Both the position numbers and the translations under genes were made by a program. A DNA stretch of 64,000 nucleotides from Nocardioides sp. (GTDB lineage Bacteria; Actinomycetota; Actinomycetes; Propionibacteriales; Nocardioidaceae). Positions 34,734 through 42,981 of the stretch are shown piece after piece (position 1 is the stretch's first letter; each line of letters starts with the position of its first letter). The stretch is taken from contig NZ_JASLGR010000030.1 in NCBI RefSeq assembly GCF_030150155.1, positions 1-64,000 on the forward strand, given 5' to 3'. Below the pieces are notes generated by a model. The model saw nothing but the letters and a program-made list of their open reading frames with translations, did not search any database and was not told the DNA's origin.

Positions 34734-36002
34734 TCAGTTCTCGCTCTCGTTCGGCGTGGTGATGCGGATGTCGCCGACCGCCACGCTGGCGTCGATGGTC
34801 ACGGTGGGCTGGCCGGTCACGGGGGAGTCGCCGGCACTGGCGTTGAGGTTGATCCCGCCCTGCTCGTGGCCCAGGACGTCCAGGTGGCCGACGCCGGAGA
34901 CCTTCGCCGTAGCGCGGACCCCGATCGAGCTGGGCAGGTAGACCCGGATGGTGCCGACGTTGGCGTGCAGCTCGATCCGGCGGCCGTCGAGGCCGGTCAG
35001 GTCGGTGACGTCGCGCAGGTCGAGGGTGAGGTCCCCGCCCCCGATCCGGTAGGAGTCGTCGACGGCCGAGGCCGTCACCGGCCGGGCGTTGACGGTGTCG
35101 TTGGTGCCCCAGCGGTCGTGGGTGACCGCACCGCCGAGCCACAGTGCCGCGATCAGGCCGGCGGCGATCAGCCCCCCGGCGCGACCCCAGACCGAGCCCA
35201 CCAGCAGCATCAGGGCGATCAGTCCGAGCGCCAGGGCCGGGTAGGCGGGCTCGGCGACGGTGGCGCCGGCGGCGTCGATCACGCCCAGGCCGATCTCGGC
35301 CAGGATGACCAGGGCCATCGTGAACCAGAAGAGCAGCGGTCCGCGCTTGGTCGAGCCGCGCAGCCGGCGGGCGGCGGCACGGTCGGCGTGTTCGCGGGCC
35401 TTGGCCAGTGCCTGCTCGGTAGCCACCTGGGCCTTGGTCAGCGCCACGATCCGTGCTGCGTCCGCCTCGCGCTTGGCCCGTTCCAAGGCCTCCTGGGTGC
35501 TGGCCTGGGCCTGCTCCAGGGCGTCGGCGACGGCGATCTCGGCAGCGCCGCGGTCGGCCTCGGGATCCGAGCGCCGTCCCCAGACCTGGCTCAGGCCGAG
35601 GCAGACCAGGAGCACCACGACCAGCCACCACGGGAAGTTGAAGCCGCCGGCGATGTCGCTGATCGCGGCCAGGCCGCCGAGAGCGAGGCCCAGCCACAGC
35701 ACGAAGGTGCGAGAGCGTGCGTCGACCGTGACGATCGCCTTGCCGTCGCGCTCGTCGGGCATGAACAGCCAGCCGGCGCCGTACACGATCAGGCCGGAGC
35801 CGCCGAAGAAGACGGAGATCACCAGGGCGATCCGGACGATGATCGGGTCGATGTCGAGGTGGCGCGCGATGCCGCCGGCGACACCGGCGACGTGGCGGTT
35901 CTCGGGGCTGGAGGAGGTCGTGCGGACCAGCCGGCCGAGATCGCGGAGGTCGTCGCGGTTCGTCCGTGGTCCCTGGGGTGCCTGGGTGCCGGTGTCGCTC
36001 AT
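34734..36002 (-). CDS. PspC-domain/LiaF-like membrane protein
   Basis: This 422-residue protein has an N-terminal PspC domain (about 35–95: NRHVAGVAGGIARHLDIDPIIVRIALV) with helices. A second hydrophobic pair and a long Ala/Glu/Arg-rich segment (about 150–215, probably coiled coil) follow. The C-terminus forms a LiaF-type beta solenoid (GGDLTLDLRDVTDLTG, HANVGTIRVYLP). LiaF restrains the LiaS kinase in Firmicutes. Here the kinase and regulator genes are divergent neighbours, suggesting the same negative role. It is followed one base later by a small membrane protein. Confidence 0.85.
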   Translation of the reverse strand: MSDTGTQAPQGPRTNRDDLRDLGRLVRTTSSSPENRHVAGVAGGIARHLDIDPIIVRIALVISVFFGGSGLIVYGAGWLFMPDERDGKAIVTVDARSRTFVLWLGLALGGLAAISDIAGGFNFPWWLVVVLLVCLGLSQVWGRRSDPEADRGAAEIAVADALEQAQASTQEALERAKREADAARIVALTKAQVATEQALAKAREHADRAAARRLRGSTKRGPLLFWFTMALVILAEIGLGVIDAAGATVAEPAYPALALGLIALMLLVGSVWGRAGGLIAAGLIAALWLGGAVTHDRWGTNDTVNARPVTASAVDDSYRIGGGDLTLDLRDVTDLTGLDGRRIELHANVGTIRVYLPSSIGVRATAKVSGVGHLDVLGHEQGGINLNASAGDSPVTGQPTVTIDASVAVGDIRITTPNESEN

Positions 36003-36046
36003 GGCTCCAGCCTGGCGGCTCGTCCAGCGTCGCGGTATCGGGGGCG

Positions 36047-36120
36047 ACCCTGAACCGGACCTGAGGCACCCTGAGCCGCCCCGGCCGACCCGCGCGACCG
36101 ATTCAGGGGTGGGTCAGGGG
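36047..36120. promoter_or_regulatory. Cluster of CCCTGA/TCAGGG half-sites between divergent stress genes
   Basis: ACCCTGA at 36047 and 36068 (21 bp apart, two helical turns) and a related ACCTGA at 36059 are followed by inverted copies TCAGGGG at 36103 and 36114 (11 bp apart). They lie in the 166-base gap between the PspC/LiaF-like gene and the kinase gene and are good candidates for sites of the adjacent LuxR-type regulator. Confidence 0.5.
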
Positions 36121-36168
36121 ATCACCGCATCGCGCGCGCCGCGCCCGATGGGCGACGATGGAGCCATC

Positions 36169-37458
36169 ATGACCCAGCAGACCTTCCCCCGGACGCCGTT
36201 GGACCCGCCGGTACGGCGTGCCACCCGCGACACCGAGAACTCGATCTTCGGGGGAGTCGCGGCGGGACTTGCCGAGCATCTGGCGGTCCCGGTGCTGTGG
36301 ACGCGGGTCTCCTTCATCGTGCTGAGCGCGCTGGGCGGCTTCGGTGCCGTCTTCTACCTGGCGCTGTGGGCGGCGCTGCCTTCGCGGGACCGGTTCGAGG
36401 TCTCCACCCCGGGGGGCGAGTCCGCCTCCCGGGGCGGGCGGCGTCCCGGACCGATCCGCCGGCTGGCCGATGCCGGGCCGACCGTCGCCCTGGCGGCGCT
36501 GGGGGTGGGCGTGATCTTCATCCTCGAGGCGGTCTTCGGGCTCCGCCAGGCGTTCTGGCCGCTGCTGCTGGCCGGCGTCGGCATCGGCCTGATCTGGCGC
36601 CAGGCCGACGAGGCCCAGCGCGAGCGGTGGATCGACAGCGCCGGCCGGATCGACCCGATGCGAGTGCTGTTCGGCCGGGGCTGGCAGTCCTGGGTGCGGA
36701 TCGGCGCGGGGCTGACGCTGCTGGCGCTGGCGGCGGTCTACGTCGCGGTGATGAACGCGACCGTGACCGGTCTGGGCGTCACCGTCATCCTGGTGCTGGG
36801 GGCGCTGGCCCTGATGGTCGGGCCGCTGCTGGCCCGGCTGGCTCGCGACCTCTCCGCCGAGCGCGAGGAGCGGATCCGTACCCAGGAGCGGGCCGACGTG
36901 GCCGCCCACCTGCACGACTCGGTGCTCCAGACCCTGGCCCTGATCCAGAAGAGCGCCGCGGACCCGACCGTGGTCGCCCGGCTGGCCCGCGCCCAGGAGC
37001 GGGACCTGCGGTCCTGGCTGTACGCCGGCGACGCGGACGGCCCCGAGACCCTGGCCAGCGCGCTGCGGGCGGTGGCCGCCGAGGTCGAGGACACCCGTGG
37101 CCTCACGGTGGAGGTCGTGGTCGTCGGCGACGTGGCGTTCACCGAGGAGCTGCGCCCGCTGGTCGCGGCCAGCAAGGAGGCCCTGACCAACGCGGCCAAG
37201 CACGCCGGCGTCACGCAGGTCTCGCTCTACGCCGAGGTGGGCGGCAACGAGGCCGAGGTCTTCGTCCGCGACCGCGGGGTCGGCTTCGACCGGGAGGCGA
37301 TCGGCGAGGATCGGCACGGAGTCACCGATTCCATCATCGACAGGATGCGACGCCACGGTGGCGTCGCGCAGGTGCAGTCCGCGCCGGGGGAGGGCACCGA
37401 GGTGCATCTGCGGATGCCGATGCGGAGCCCGGCACGGGAGCAGGAGGACCAGGCATGA
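36169..37458 (+). CDS. PspC-domain sensor histidine kinase (HisKA_3, LiaS/DesK-like)
   Basis: This 429-residue membrane kinase has an N-terminal PspC domain (about 22–75: ENSIFGGVAAGLAEHLAVPVLWTRVSFI), about four more helices to residue 220, and a HisKA_3 dimerisation helix with the phospho-accepting histidine in AAHLHDSVLQTLALIQ near 247. An HATPase_c domain carries the N-box (ASKEALTNAAKHA) and G-box (VRDRGVGFD). The ATG at 36169 follows GACGAT by nine bases. It ends overlapping the regulator start (ATGA), forming a two-component pair. Likely senses envelope stress with the divergent PspC/LiaF-like protein. Confidence 0.93.
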   Translation: MTQQTFPRTPLDPPVRRATRDTENSIFGGVAAGLAEHLAVPVLWTRVSFIVLSALGGFGAVFYLALWAALPSRDRFEVSTPGGESASRGGRRPGPIRRLADAGPTVALAALGVGVIFILEAVFGLRQAFWPLLLAGVGIGLIWRQADEAQRERWIDSAGRIDPMRVLFGRGWQSWVRIGAGLTLLALAAVYVAVMNATVTGLGVTVILVLGALALMVGPLLARLARDLSAEREERIRTQERADVAAHLHDSVLQTLALIQKSAADPTVVARLARAQERDLRSWLYAGDADGPETLASALRAVAAEVEDTRGLTVEVVVVGDVAFTEELRPLVAASKEALTNAAKHAGVTQVSLYAEVGGNEAEVFVRDRGVGFDREAIGEDRHGVTDSIIDRMRRHGGVAQVQSAPGEGTEVHLRMPMRSPAREQEDQA

Positions 37459-38219
37459 GTGAGCCAGGCATGAGTGAGACCGACGGACCCACGACGGGCG
37501 ACCCGGCCGAGATCGGGGTGGTGATCGTCGACGATCACGCCATGTTCCGGCGCGGGGTGCACGCCGAGCTGGAGACCGAGATGGCGGCCGAGGCGGCTGC
37601 CACGGGTGGTCCGGGCGGATCGGGCGGATCGGGCGGATCGGGTGGCTCGGAGGCCGCGCGGCGTCCGATCACCATCCTCGGGGAGGGCGCCGACGTCGAC
37701 GAGGCGGTCGCGGTGATCCGTGGGGCGTCCCCGGTCGTCGTACTCCTCGACGTGCACCTGCCCGGCGGCGGCGGGGTCGAGGTGATGCGGCGCGCGCCCG
37801 GGCCGCTCTATCTGGCGCTGTCGGTCTCCGATGCCGCCGAGGACGTGATCGGCACCATCCGCGGGGGTGCGCGCGGCTACGTCACCAAGACGATCACCGG
37901 GCCCGAGCTGGTCGATGCCGTACGCCGTGTCGCCGACGGTGACGCCGTCTTCAGCCCCCGCCTGGCCGGCTTCGTGCTCGACGCGTTCGCCGGGTCGATC
38001 GACGTCTCGGCGGTCGACGAGGACCTCGACCGGCTCTCGGAGCGCGAGCGTGAGGTGATGCGGCTGATCGCCCGCGGCTACGCGTACAAGGAGGTCGCGA
38101 AGGAGCTGTTCATCTCAATCAAGACGGTCGAGACCCACATGTCCTCGGTGCTGCGCAAGCTCCAGCTCTCCTCGCGCCACGAGCTCACCCGGTGGGCGAA
38201 CGACCGCCGACTGCTGTAG
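37455..38219 (+). CDS. LuxR-family response regulator
   Basis: This 254-residue partner of the preceding kinase has a receiver domain with acidic pocket VIVDDHAMF near residue 25 and the phospho-acceptor aspartate in VVVLLDVHLPGG near 99. A LuxR/FixJ HTH at about 195–250 reads LSEREREVMRLIARGYAYKEVA. A Gly/Ser-rich insert of some 20 residues, encoded by four copies of a 9-bp unit (37612–37647), separates the first helix from the second strand of the receiver. The start region is duplicated: CAGGCATGAGTGAG occurs at 37450 and 37465, giving two in-frame ATGs; only the first has GGAGG properly spaced. Confidence 0.93.
   Translation: MSEPGMSETDGPTTGDPAEIGVVIVDDHAMFRRGVHAELETEMAAEAAATGGPGGSGGSGGSGGSEAARRPITILGEGADVDEAVAVIRGASPVVVLLDVHLPGGGGVEVMRRAPGPLYLALSVSDAAEDVIGTIRGGARGYVTKTITGPELVDAVRRVADGDAVFSPRLAGFVLDAFAGSIDVSAVDEDLDRLSEREREVMRLIARGYAYKEVAKELFISIKTVETHMSSVLRKLQLSSRHELTRWANDRRLL
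37612..37647 (+). repeat. 9-bp tandem repeat inside the response regulator gene
   Basis: Three identical units CGGGCGGAT and a fourth variant CGGGTGGCT encode a (Ser-Gly-Gly)n linker within the receiver domain. In-frame length change here would not disrupt the frame. Confidence 0.9.
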
Positions 38220-38234
38220 TTCCTGACAGATTGT

Positions 38235-38247
38235 TAGGATCCGCCCA
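38235..38247 (+). promoter_or_regulatory. -10 element of the small membrane protein gene
   Basis: TAGGAT (38235–38240) plus six bases then ATG; identical hexamer and spacing to guaA. TTGACA-like TGACAG lies upstream near 38224. Confidence 0.6.
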
Positions 38248-38612
38248 TGGAGATCCTGCGCCTCATCCTGCTCACCGCTCACCTGCTCGGCTTCGCCGCC
38301 CTGGCCGGTGGCCTGCTCGCCCAGCTCGGGCAGTCGGAGCGGTCCTTCACCCAGGTCATCCGCTGGGGCGCGCGGATCGCGTTCCTGGCCGGTCTCGGCC
38401 TGGTCGGCGTGCTCGAGTCCGACGACGACGTCACGGTCAACCACGCCAAGGTCGGGATCAAGCTCCTGGTCGGCCTGGTCATCCTGGGCCTGGTCGAGGC
38501 GAACGGTCGCAAGGCCCGGGTCACCCAGGCCCTGTACTACCTCGTCCTCGGCCTGACCGTGGTGAACCTGCTGGTCGCTCTCTTCTTCAAGCCCGCCCAC
38601 GGCTCCTACTGA
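38247..38612 (+). CDS. Small four-helix membrane protein
   Basis: This 121-residue protein has about four hydrophobic helices (ILRLILLTAHLLGFAALAGGLLA; IAFLAGLGLVGVL; IKLLVGLVILGLV; YYLVLGLTVVNLLVALFF). A conserved-looking HAKVGIKLLVGL segment sits before helix three. Small proteins of this layout are common in actinobacteria without assigned function. Leaderless promoter directly upstream; the 3' side is filled with a 22-bp repeat array starting two bases after the stop. Confidence 0.75.
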   Translation: MEILRLILLTAHLLGFAALAGGLLAQLGQSERSFTQVIRWGARIAFLAGLGLVGVLESDDDVTVNHAKVGIKLLVGLVILGLVEANGRKARVTQALYYLVLGLTVVNLLVALFFKPAHGSY

Positions 38613-38613
38613 C

Positions 38614-38723
38614 CGACTTCCGGGTTCACCACGCGCGACTTCCGGGTTCGCCACCGCCGAGATCCGGGTTCACCACGCGCGACTTCCGGGTTCGCCACCG
38701 CCGAGATCCGGGTTCGTCACGCT
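38614..38723 (-). repeat. 22-bp tandem repeat array, five units (reverse orientation)
   Basis: Five consecutive 22-bp units begin at 38614, 38636, 38658, 38680 and 38702. On the minus strand each reads (G)GTGGTGAACCCGGA or GGCGAACCCGGA followed by AGTCG or TCTCG. The two endings alternate. The array fills the gap between two plus-strand genes and ends just before the -10 of the second. Confidence 0.95.
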
Positions 38724-38729
38724 TCGCCG

Positions 38730-38742
38730 GACAATGGGGGCA
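38730..38742 (+). promoter_or_regulatory. -10 element of the PPOX-type gene
   Basis: GACAAT (38730–38735), GGGGGC, then ATG. Same arrangement as at glpD and 58846. Confidence 0.5.
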
Positions 38743-39173
38743 TGACCGCCTTCCGTCCCGGATGGGACGCCTTCCCATCTGCCCTGTGGGAGTTCTACAC
38801 GACGTACCGGCTGAGCACGCTCACCACGCTGAGACCCGACGGGCGACCGCACACGGTGCCCGTCGGGGTGATGCTCGATGCGGAGAACGAGTGCGGCTGG
38901 ATCATCACCCGCGCCACGTCGCGCAAGGTGACCAACATCCTCGAGGCCGAACGCCACGGCGAGACCGCCCACGTCACCGTGTGCCAGGTCGAGCGCGGGC
39001 AGTGGTCGACCATCGAGGGCCGGGCCAGCGTCGTGCTCGATCCGGTCGGCATCGAGCGGGCGACGACGCTGTACGCCGAGCGCTACCGGCCCCCGTCATC
39101 GAACCGTGAGGGCAGGGCGGCGATCAGGATCGACATCGATCGGATCCTCTGCTCGCGCGGGCTGGTGGGATAG
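38742..39173 (+). CDS. PPOX-class (pyridoxamine-phosphate-oxidase-fold) F420-dependent protein
   Basis: This 143-residue split-barrel protein has the class features LSTLTTLRPDGRPHTVPVGVMLD at the N-terminal strand pair and RHGETAHVTVCQVERGQWSTIEGRASV in the middle. Such proteins bind F420 or FMN and reduce small molecules or, in some cases, biliverdin; the exact substrate is unknown. Leaderless start at 38742. It is flanked on both sides by 22-bp repeat arrays in opposite orientations. Confidence 0.85.
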   Translation: MTAFRPGWDAFPSALWEFYTTYRLSTLTTLRPDGRPHTVPVGVMLDAENECGWIITRATSRKVTNILEAERHGETAHVTVCQVERGQWSTIEGRASVVLDPVGIERATTLYAERYRPPSSNREGRAAIRIDIDRILCSRGLVG

Positions 39174-39193
39174 CCCCGCATAGGCACAGACCG

Positions 39194-39230
39194 AAGCGCC
39201 GCCCCTCCATGACACGGAAGGGCGGCGCTT
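39194..39230 (+). terminator. Terminator after the PPOX-type gene
   Basis: AAGCGCCGCCC pairs perfectly with GGGCGGCGCTT; the final TT leads straight into the first unit of the next repeat array. Confidence 0.8.
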
Positions 39231-39362
39231 GGTGGTGAATCCGGAAGTCGCCGGTGGTGAATCCGGAAGTCGCCGGTGGTGAATCCGGAAGTCACCGGTG
39301 GTGAACCCGGATCTCGGCGGTGGTGAACCCGGATCTCGGCGGTGGTGAACCCGGAAGTCAGC
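39231..39362 (+). repeat. 22-bp tandem repeat array, six units
   Basis: Units start at 39231, 39253, 39275, 39297, 39319 and 39341. The first three have GTGAATCCGGAAGTC, the next two GTGAACCCGGATCTC, the last GTGAACCCGGAAGTC. The array abuts the terminator on its left, and its last unit contains the stop codon of the convergent oxidoreductase gene. Confidence 0.95.
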
Positions 39363-40398
39363 GCCAGCCGAGGCCCGGCGCCACGTGCGTCAGGAGCGAC
39401 TCCATCAGGTGGACGTTGTAGTCCACCCCGAGCTGGTTCGGCACCGTCAACAGCAGGGTGTCAGCGGCGGCGATGGCCTCGTCCTCGGCGAGCTGTTCGA
39501 TCAGCTTGTCGGGGGCTGCGGCGTACGTGCGGCCGAAGACGGCCCGGTAGCTGTCGATCGAGCCGATCTGGTCGCGGCTCTCGCCCTCGCCACCGAAATA
39601 CATCGCGTCGGTCTCGGTGACGATCGGCATGATCGAGCGGCTGACCGAGACGCGCGGGGTGCGCTCGTGGCCGGCCTCCTTCCAGGCTTCACGGAAGACC
39701 TCGATCTGCTTGCGCTGCTGGACGTGGAACGGCTCGCCGGACTCGTCCTCCTTGAGGGTGGAGGACTGCAGGTTCATGCCGCGCTCGGCGGCCCAGCGGG
39801 CGGTGGCGTCGGAGCCGGCGCCCCACCAGATCCGGTCGCGCAGCCCCTCCGAGGTCGGCTCCAGGCGGAGCAGTCCCGGCGGGTTGGCGAACATCGGGCG
39901 AGGGCTCGGCTGGGCGAAGCCGTTCCCCTTGAGCAGCTCGAGGAAGATCTCGGTGTGGCTGCGGGCCATCTCGCTGCCCGAGTCGTCGCCTTCTGCCGGC
40001 TCGTAGCCGAAGTAGCGGAAGCCGTCGACGACCTGCTCGGGGCTGCCTCGGGAGACGCCGAGCTGGAGCCTGCCCTCGCTGATCAGGTCGGCGGCGCTGG
40101 CGTTCTCGACCATCGCCAACGGGTTCTCGTAGCGCATGTCGATCACGCCGGTGCCGATCTCGATGGTCGAGGTCTTGGCGCCGATCGCCGACAGCAGGGG
40201 GAAGGGGGCGCCGGCCTGGCGGGCGAAGTGATGCACCCGGAAGTAGGCGCCGTCGACGCCGATCTCCTCCGCCGCGACGGCGAGATCGATCGACTGCAGG
40301 AGGAAGTCCGACGCGGACCGCGTCGCGGACTGCGGGGAGGGCGTCCAGTGTCCGAAGGACAGGAAGCCGATGTTCTTGCGCTGATCGCTCACAGTCAC
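39358..40398 (-). CDS. LLM-class flavin-dependent oxidoreductase
   Basis: This luciferase-like monooxygenase family member is about 346 residues from the GTG at 40398. It has GFLSFGHWTP at the N-terminus, RVHHFARQAGAPFPLLSAIGAKTSTIEIGTGVIDMRYENPL spanning the FMN-site strands, and DTLLLTVPNQLG near the end. TTGAAT ends six bases before the chosen GTG; a TTG at 40410 or a GTG at 40392 are alternatives. Its stop codon is provided by the last unit of a 22-bp repeat array, so the repeat has grown up to, or into, the gene end. Confidence 0.82.
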   Translation of the reverse strand: MTVSDQRKNIGFLSFGHWTPSPQSATRSASDFLLQSIDLAVAAEEIGVDGAYFRVHHFARQAGAPFPLLSAIGAKTSTIEIGTGVIDMRYENPLAMVENASAADLISEGRLQLGVSRGSPEQVVDGFRYFGYEPAEGDDSGSEMARSHTEIFLELLKGNGFAQPSPRPMFANPPGLLRLEPTSEGLRDRIWWGAGSDATARWAAERGMNLQSSTLKEDESGEPFHVQQRKQIEVFREAWKEAGHERTPRVSVSRSIMPIVTETDAMYFGGEGESRDQIGSIDSYRAVFGRTYAAAPDKLIEQLAEDEAIAAADTLLLTVPNQLGVDYNVHLMESLLTHVAPGLGWR

Positions 40399-40470
40399 TG
40401 GAACATTCAACTAAGGAGGAGTATTCCGGCAGCAGGGTGTGAGCGGTCCGAGATTGTCGGTGGTTCCCCC

Positions 40471-40486
40471 TAGGCTGGTTCCAGCA
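40471..40486 (+). promoter_or_regulatory. -10 element of the pcrA gene
   Basis: TAGGCT (40471–40476) lies nine bases before the ATG; a very short leader or leaderless mRNA is predicted. Confidence 0.45.
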
Positions 40487-42903
40487 TGTCTGTGATCCCT
40501 GGTCTTGAGTCCTTTGCCGCCCCGACCCCGCCACCGGCCGCTCCACGCGGTCCGAGTGCCGAGGACCTTCTCGACGGCCTGAACGAGCCCCAGCGCGCCG
40601 CCGTGGTCCACGCCGGCGCGCCGCTCCTCGTCGTCGCCGGTGCCGGTTCGGGCAAGACCCGGGTGCTGACCCGACGGATCGCCTGGCTGATCAGCCAGCG
40701 TCACGCCCACCCCGGCTCGATCCTCGCGATCACCTTCACCAACAAGGCCGCGGCCGAGATGAAGGAGCGGGTCGAGGAGCTGGTCGGCAAGCGCGCCCGG
40801 ATCATGTGGGTCTCGACCTTCCACTCCGCCTGCGTGCGCATCCTGCGCAAGGAGGTCACCCGGCTGGGCTACAAGACCAGCTTCACGATCTACGACGCTC
40901 AGGACTCCAAGCGCCTGATGACGCTGGTCTGCCACGACCTCGAGCTCGACGCCAAGAAGTACCAGCCCCAGCAGGTGCTCAACTGGGTCTCGGACCAGAA
41001 GAACGAACTGCGCGGGGTGAAGGAGGCGGCCGCCGCTGCCTCCAACGGCGTCGAGGAGATCTACGCCAAGGCCTACGCGCTCTACCAGCGCCGCCTGGCC
41101 GAGGCCAGCGCCTTCGACTTCGACGACCTGATCATGACCACCGTGATGCTGATGCGGGACTTCCCCGAGGTGCGCGAGACCTGGCGGCGTCGCTTCCGCC
41201 ATGTCCTGGTCGACGAGTACCAGGACACCAACCACGCCCAGTACGCCCTCGTCCACGAGCTGTGCGCCCCCAATCCGAACGAGCTCGACGGCCAGCGGGT
41301 CGACGCAGCCGAGCTGATGGTCGTCGGTGACGCCGACCAGTCCATCTACGCCTTCCGCGGCGCCAACATCCGCAACATCCTCGACTTCGAGTCAGACTTC
41401 CCCGACGCCCAGACGATCCTGCTCGAGCAGAACTACCGCTCCACCCAGACGATCCTGTCGGCGGCCAACGCGGTGATCGACTTCAACAAGGGCCGCAAGC
41501 CCAAGCGACTGTGGAGCGATGCCGGGGACGGCGAGCGGATCGTCGGGTACGTCGCCGACACCGAGCACGACGAGGCCCGCTTCGTCAGCGACGAGATCGA
41601 CAGGCTCATCGACGACGGCCACCACGCCAACGACGTCGCCATCTTCTACCGGACCAACGCCCAGAGCCGCGTCTTCGAAGAGGTCTTCATCCGCACCGGC
41701 CAGCCGTACAAGGTGGTCGGGGGAGTGCGCTTCTACGAGCGCAAGGAGGTCCGCGACGCGCTGGCCTACCTGCGCGCCCTGGCCAACCCCGATGACCAGG
41801 TCAGCCTGCGTCGGATCGTCAACACCCCCAAGCGCGGCATCGGCGACCGGGCGATCGCCTCGATCAACCTCCTCGCCGAGCGTGAGGGGATCAGCTTCTG
41901 GACCGCGCTGACCCGGGCGATCGAGGCCCCCGGCCTGACCAGCCGCTCCCTGAACCCGATCAAGGCCTTCGTCGAGATGATGGAGGAGCTCGGCTCGATG
42001 GTCGCCGGCGGCGAGCGCGCCGACGTCGTCCTGGAGTCCGTGCTGGACCGCTCGGGCTACCTCGCGGCCCTGGAGTCCTCCGAGGACCCCCAGGACGCCA
42101 GCCGAGTCGACAACCTCGCCGAGCTGGTCGCCGTCGCCCGCGAGTTCGCCGACAGCCCGGTGGTCGGGCCGAGCGCCGACCCGGCCGACCTGGAGGAGGG
42201 CGCCGAGCCGCCCGTCCCGGGCCTCGACGACTTCCTGGAGCGGGTCGCGCTGGTCGCCGACTCCGACCAGATCCCCACCGACGGCGAGGGCGTCGTCACG
42301 CTGATGACGCTGCACACCGCCAAGGGCCTGGAGTTCCCGATCGTCTTCCTCACCGGCATGGAGGACAGCGTCTTCCCGCACTCCCGCGCGCTCGGTGACA
42401 CCACGGAGCTGGAGGAGGAGCGCCGACTCGCGTACGTCGGCATCACCCGAGCCCGCGAACGGCTCTACATCTCCCGCGCGGTCGTGCGCAGCGCCTGGGG
42501 CGCCCCGATGCACAACCCGGCCAGCCGCTTCATCGACGAGCTCCCCGTGGATCTGATCGACTGGCGTCGAACCGCACCCGAGCAGAGTTCCTGGTCGCGG
42601 CCGGCGTACGGCGACAGCGACCGCTCCGGCGGTTCGGGCTTCGCCGGCTTCGGTGCCCCGACCGCGGCGGGGCGGCGCAACTTCAGCAGTGCCGCGCTGC
42701 GGGCCGACACCGCCTCCCGGGCCAAGAAGCCGGCCCAGATCCCGTCCCTCGACCCCGGTGACCGGGTGCTGCACCAGACCTTCGGGATGGGCACCGTGGT
42801 CTCGATCGAGGGCGTCGCGGAGAAGACGGTCGCCAACATCGACTTCGGCAGCGAGGGCGTCAAGCGGCTGCTGCTGCGCTACGCCCCGGTCGAGAAGCTC
42901 TGA
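40486..42903 (+). CDS. pcrA: ATP-dependent DNA helicase PcrA/UvrD1
   Basis: This superfamily 1A 3'-5' helicase acts in nucleotide excision repair and replication restart (805 residues, usual for actinobacterial UvrD1). Walker A is AGAGSGKTRVLTRR near residue 55, followed by ITFTNKAAAEMKER (Ia), DEYQDTN (II), GDADQSIYAFRGA (III), QNYRS (IV) and LMTLHTAKGLEFPIVFLTGM (V). VGITRARERLYI is motif VI. The C-terminal 50 residues form a Tudor-like domain (GDRVLHQTFGMGTVVSIEG) that contacts RNA polymerase in PcrA. It sits before an M23 peptidase and sucCD as uvrD1 does in mycobacteria. Confidence 0.97.
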   Translation: MSVIPGLESFAAPTPPPAAPRGPSAEDLLDGLNEPQRAAVVHAGAPLLVVAGAGSGKTRVLTRRIAWLISQRHAHPGSILAITFTNKAAAEMKERVEELVGKRARIMWVSTFHSACVRILRKEVTRLGYKTSFTIYDAQDSKRLMTLVCHDLELDAKKYQPQQVLNWVSDQKNELRGVKEAAAAASNGVEEIYAKAYALYQRRLAEASAFDFDDLIMTTVMLMRDFPEVRETWRRRFRHVLVDEYQDTNHAQYALVHELCAPNPNELDGQRVDAAELMVVGDADQSIYAFRGANIRNILDFESDFPDAQTILLEQNYRSTQTILSAANAVIDFNKGRKPKRLWSDAGDGERIVGYVADTEHDEARFVSDEIDRLIDDGHHANDVAIFYRTNAQSRVFEEVFIRTGQPYKVVGGVRFYERKEVRDALAYLRALANPDDQVSLRRIVNTPKRGIGDRAIASINLLAEREGISFWTALTRAIEAPGLTSRSLNPIKAFVEMMEELGSMVAGGERADVVLESVLDRSGYLAALESSEDPQDASRVDNLAELVAVAREFADSPVVGPSADPADLEEGAEPPVPGLDDFLERVALVADSDQIPTDGEGVVTLMTLHTAKGLEFPIVFLTGMEDSVFPHSRALGDTTELEEERRLAYVGITRARERLYISRAVVRSAWGAPMHNPASRFIDELPVDLIDWRRTAPEQSSWSRPAYGDSDRSGGSGFAGFGAPTAAGRRNFSSAALRADTASRAKKPAQIPSLDPGDRVLHQTFGMGTVVSIEGVAEKTVANIDFGSEGVKRLLLRYAPVEKL

Positions 42904-42929
42904 GCGGCCTCGACCCGAACCCCCGAAAT

Positions 42930-42964
42930 CAGATCAGGCCCGGCGGATCGCCGGGCCTGATCTG
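42930..42964. terminator. Terminator between pcrA and the M23 peptidase gene
   Basis: CAGATCAGGCCCGGCG pairs perfectly with its complement around GAT; TCTGTC follows. It serves the two convergent genes. Confidence 0.9.
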
Positions 42965-42981
42965 TCTGTCGTCGGGGTGGC

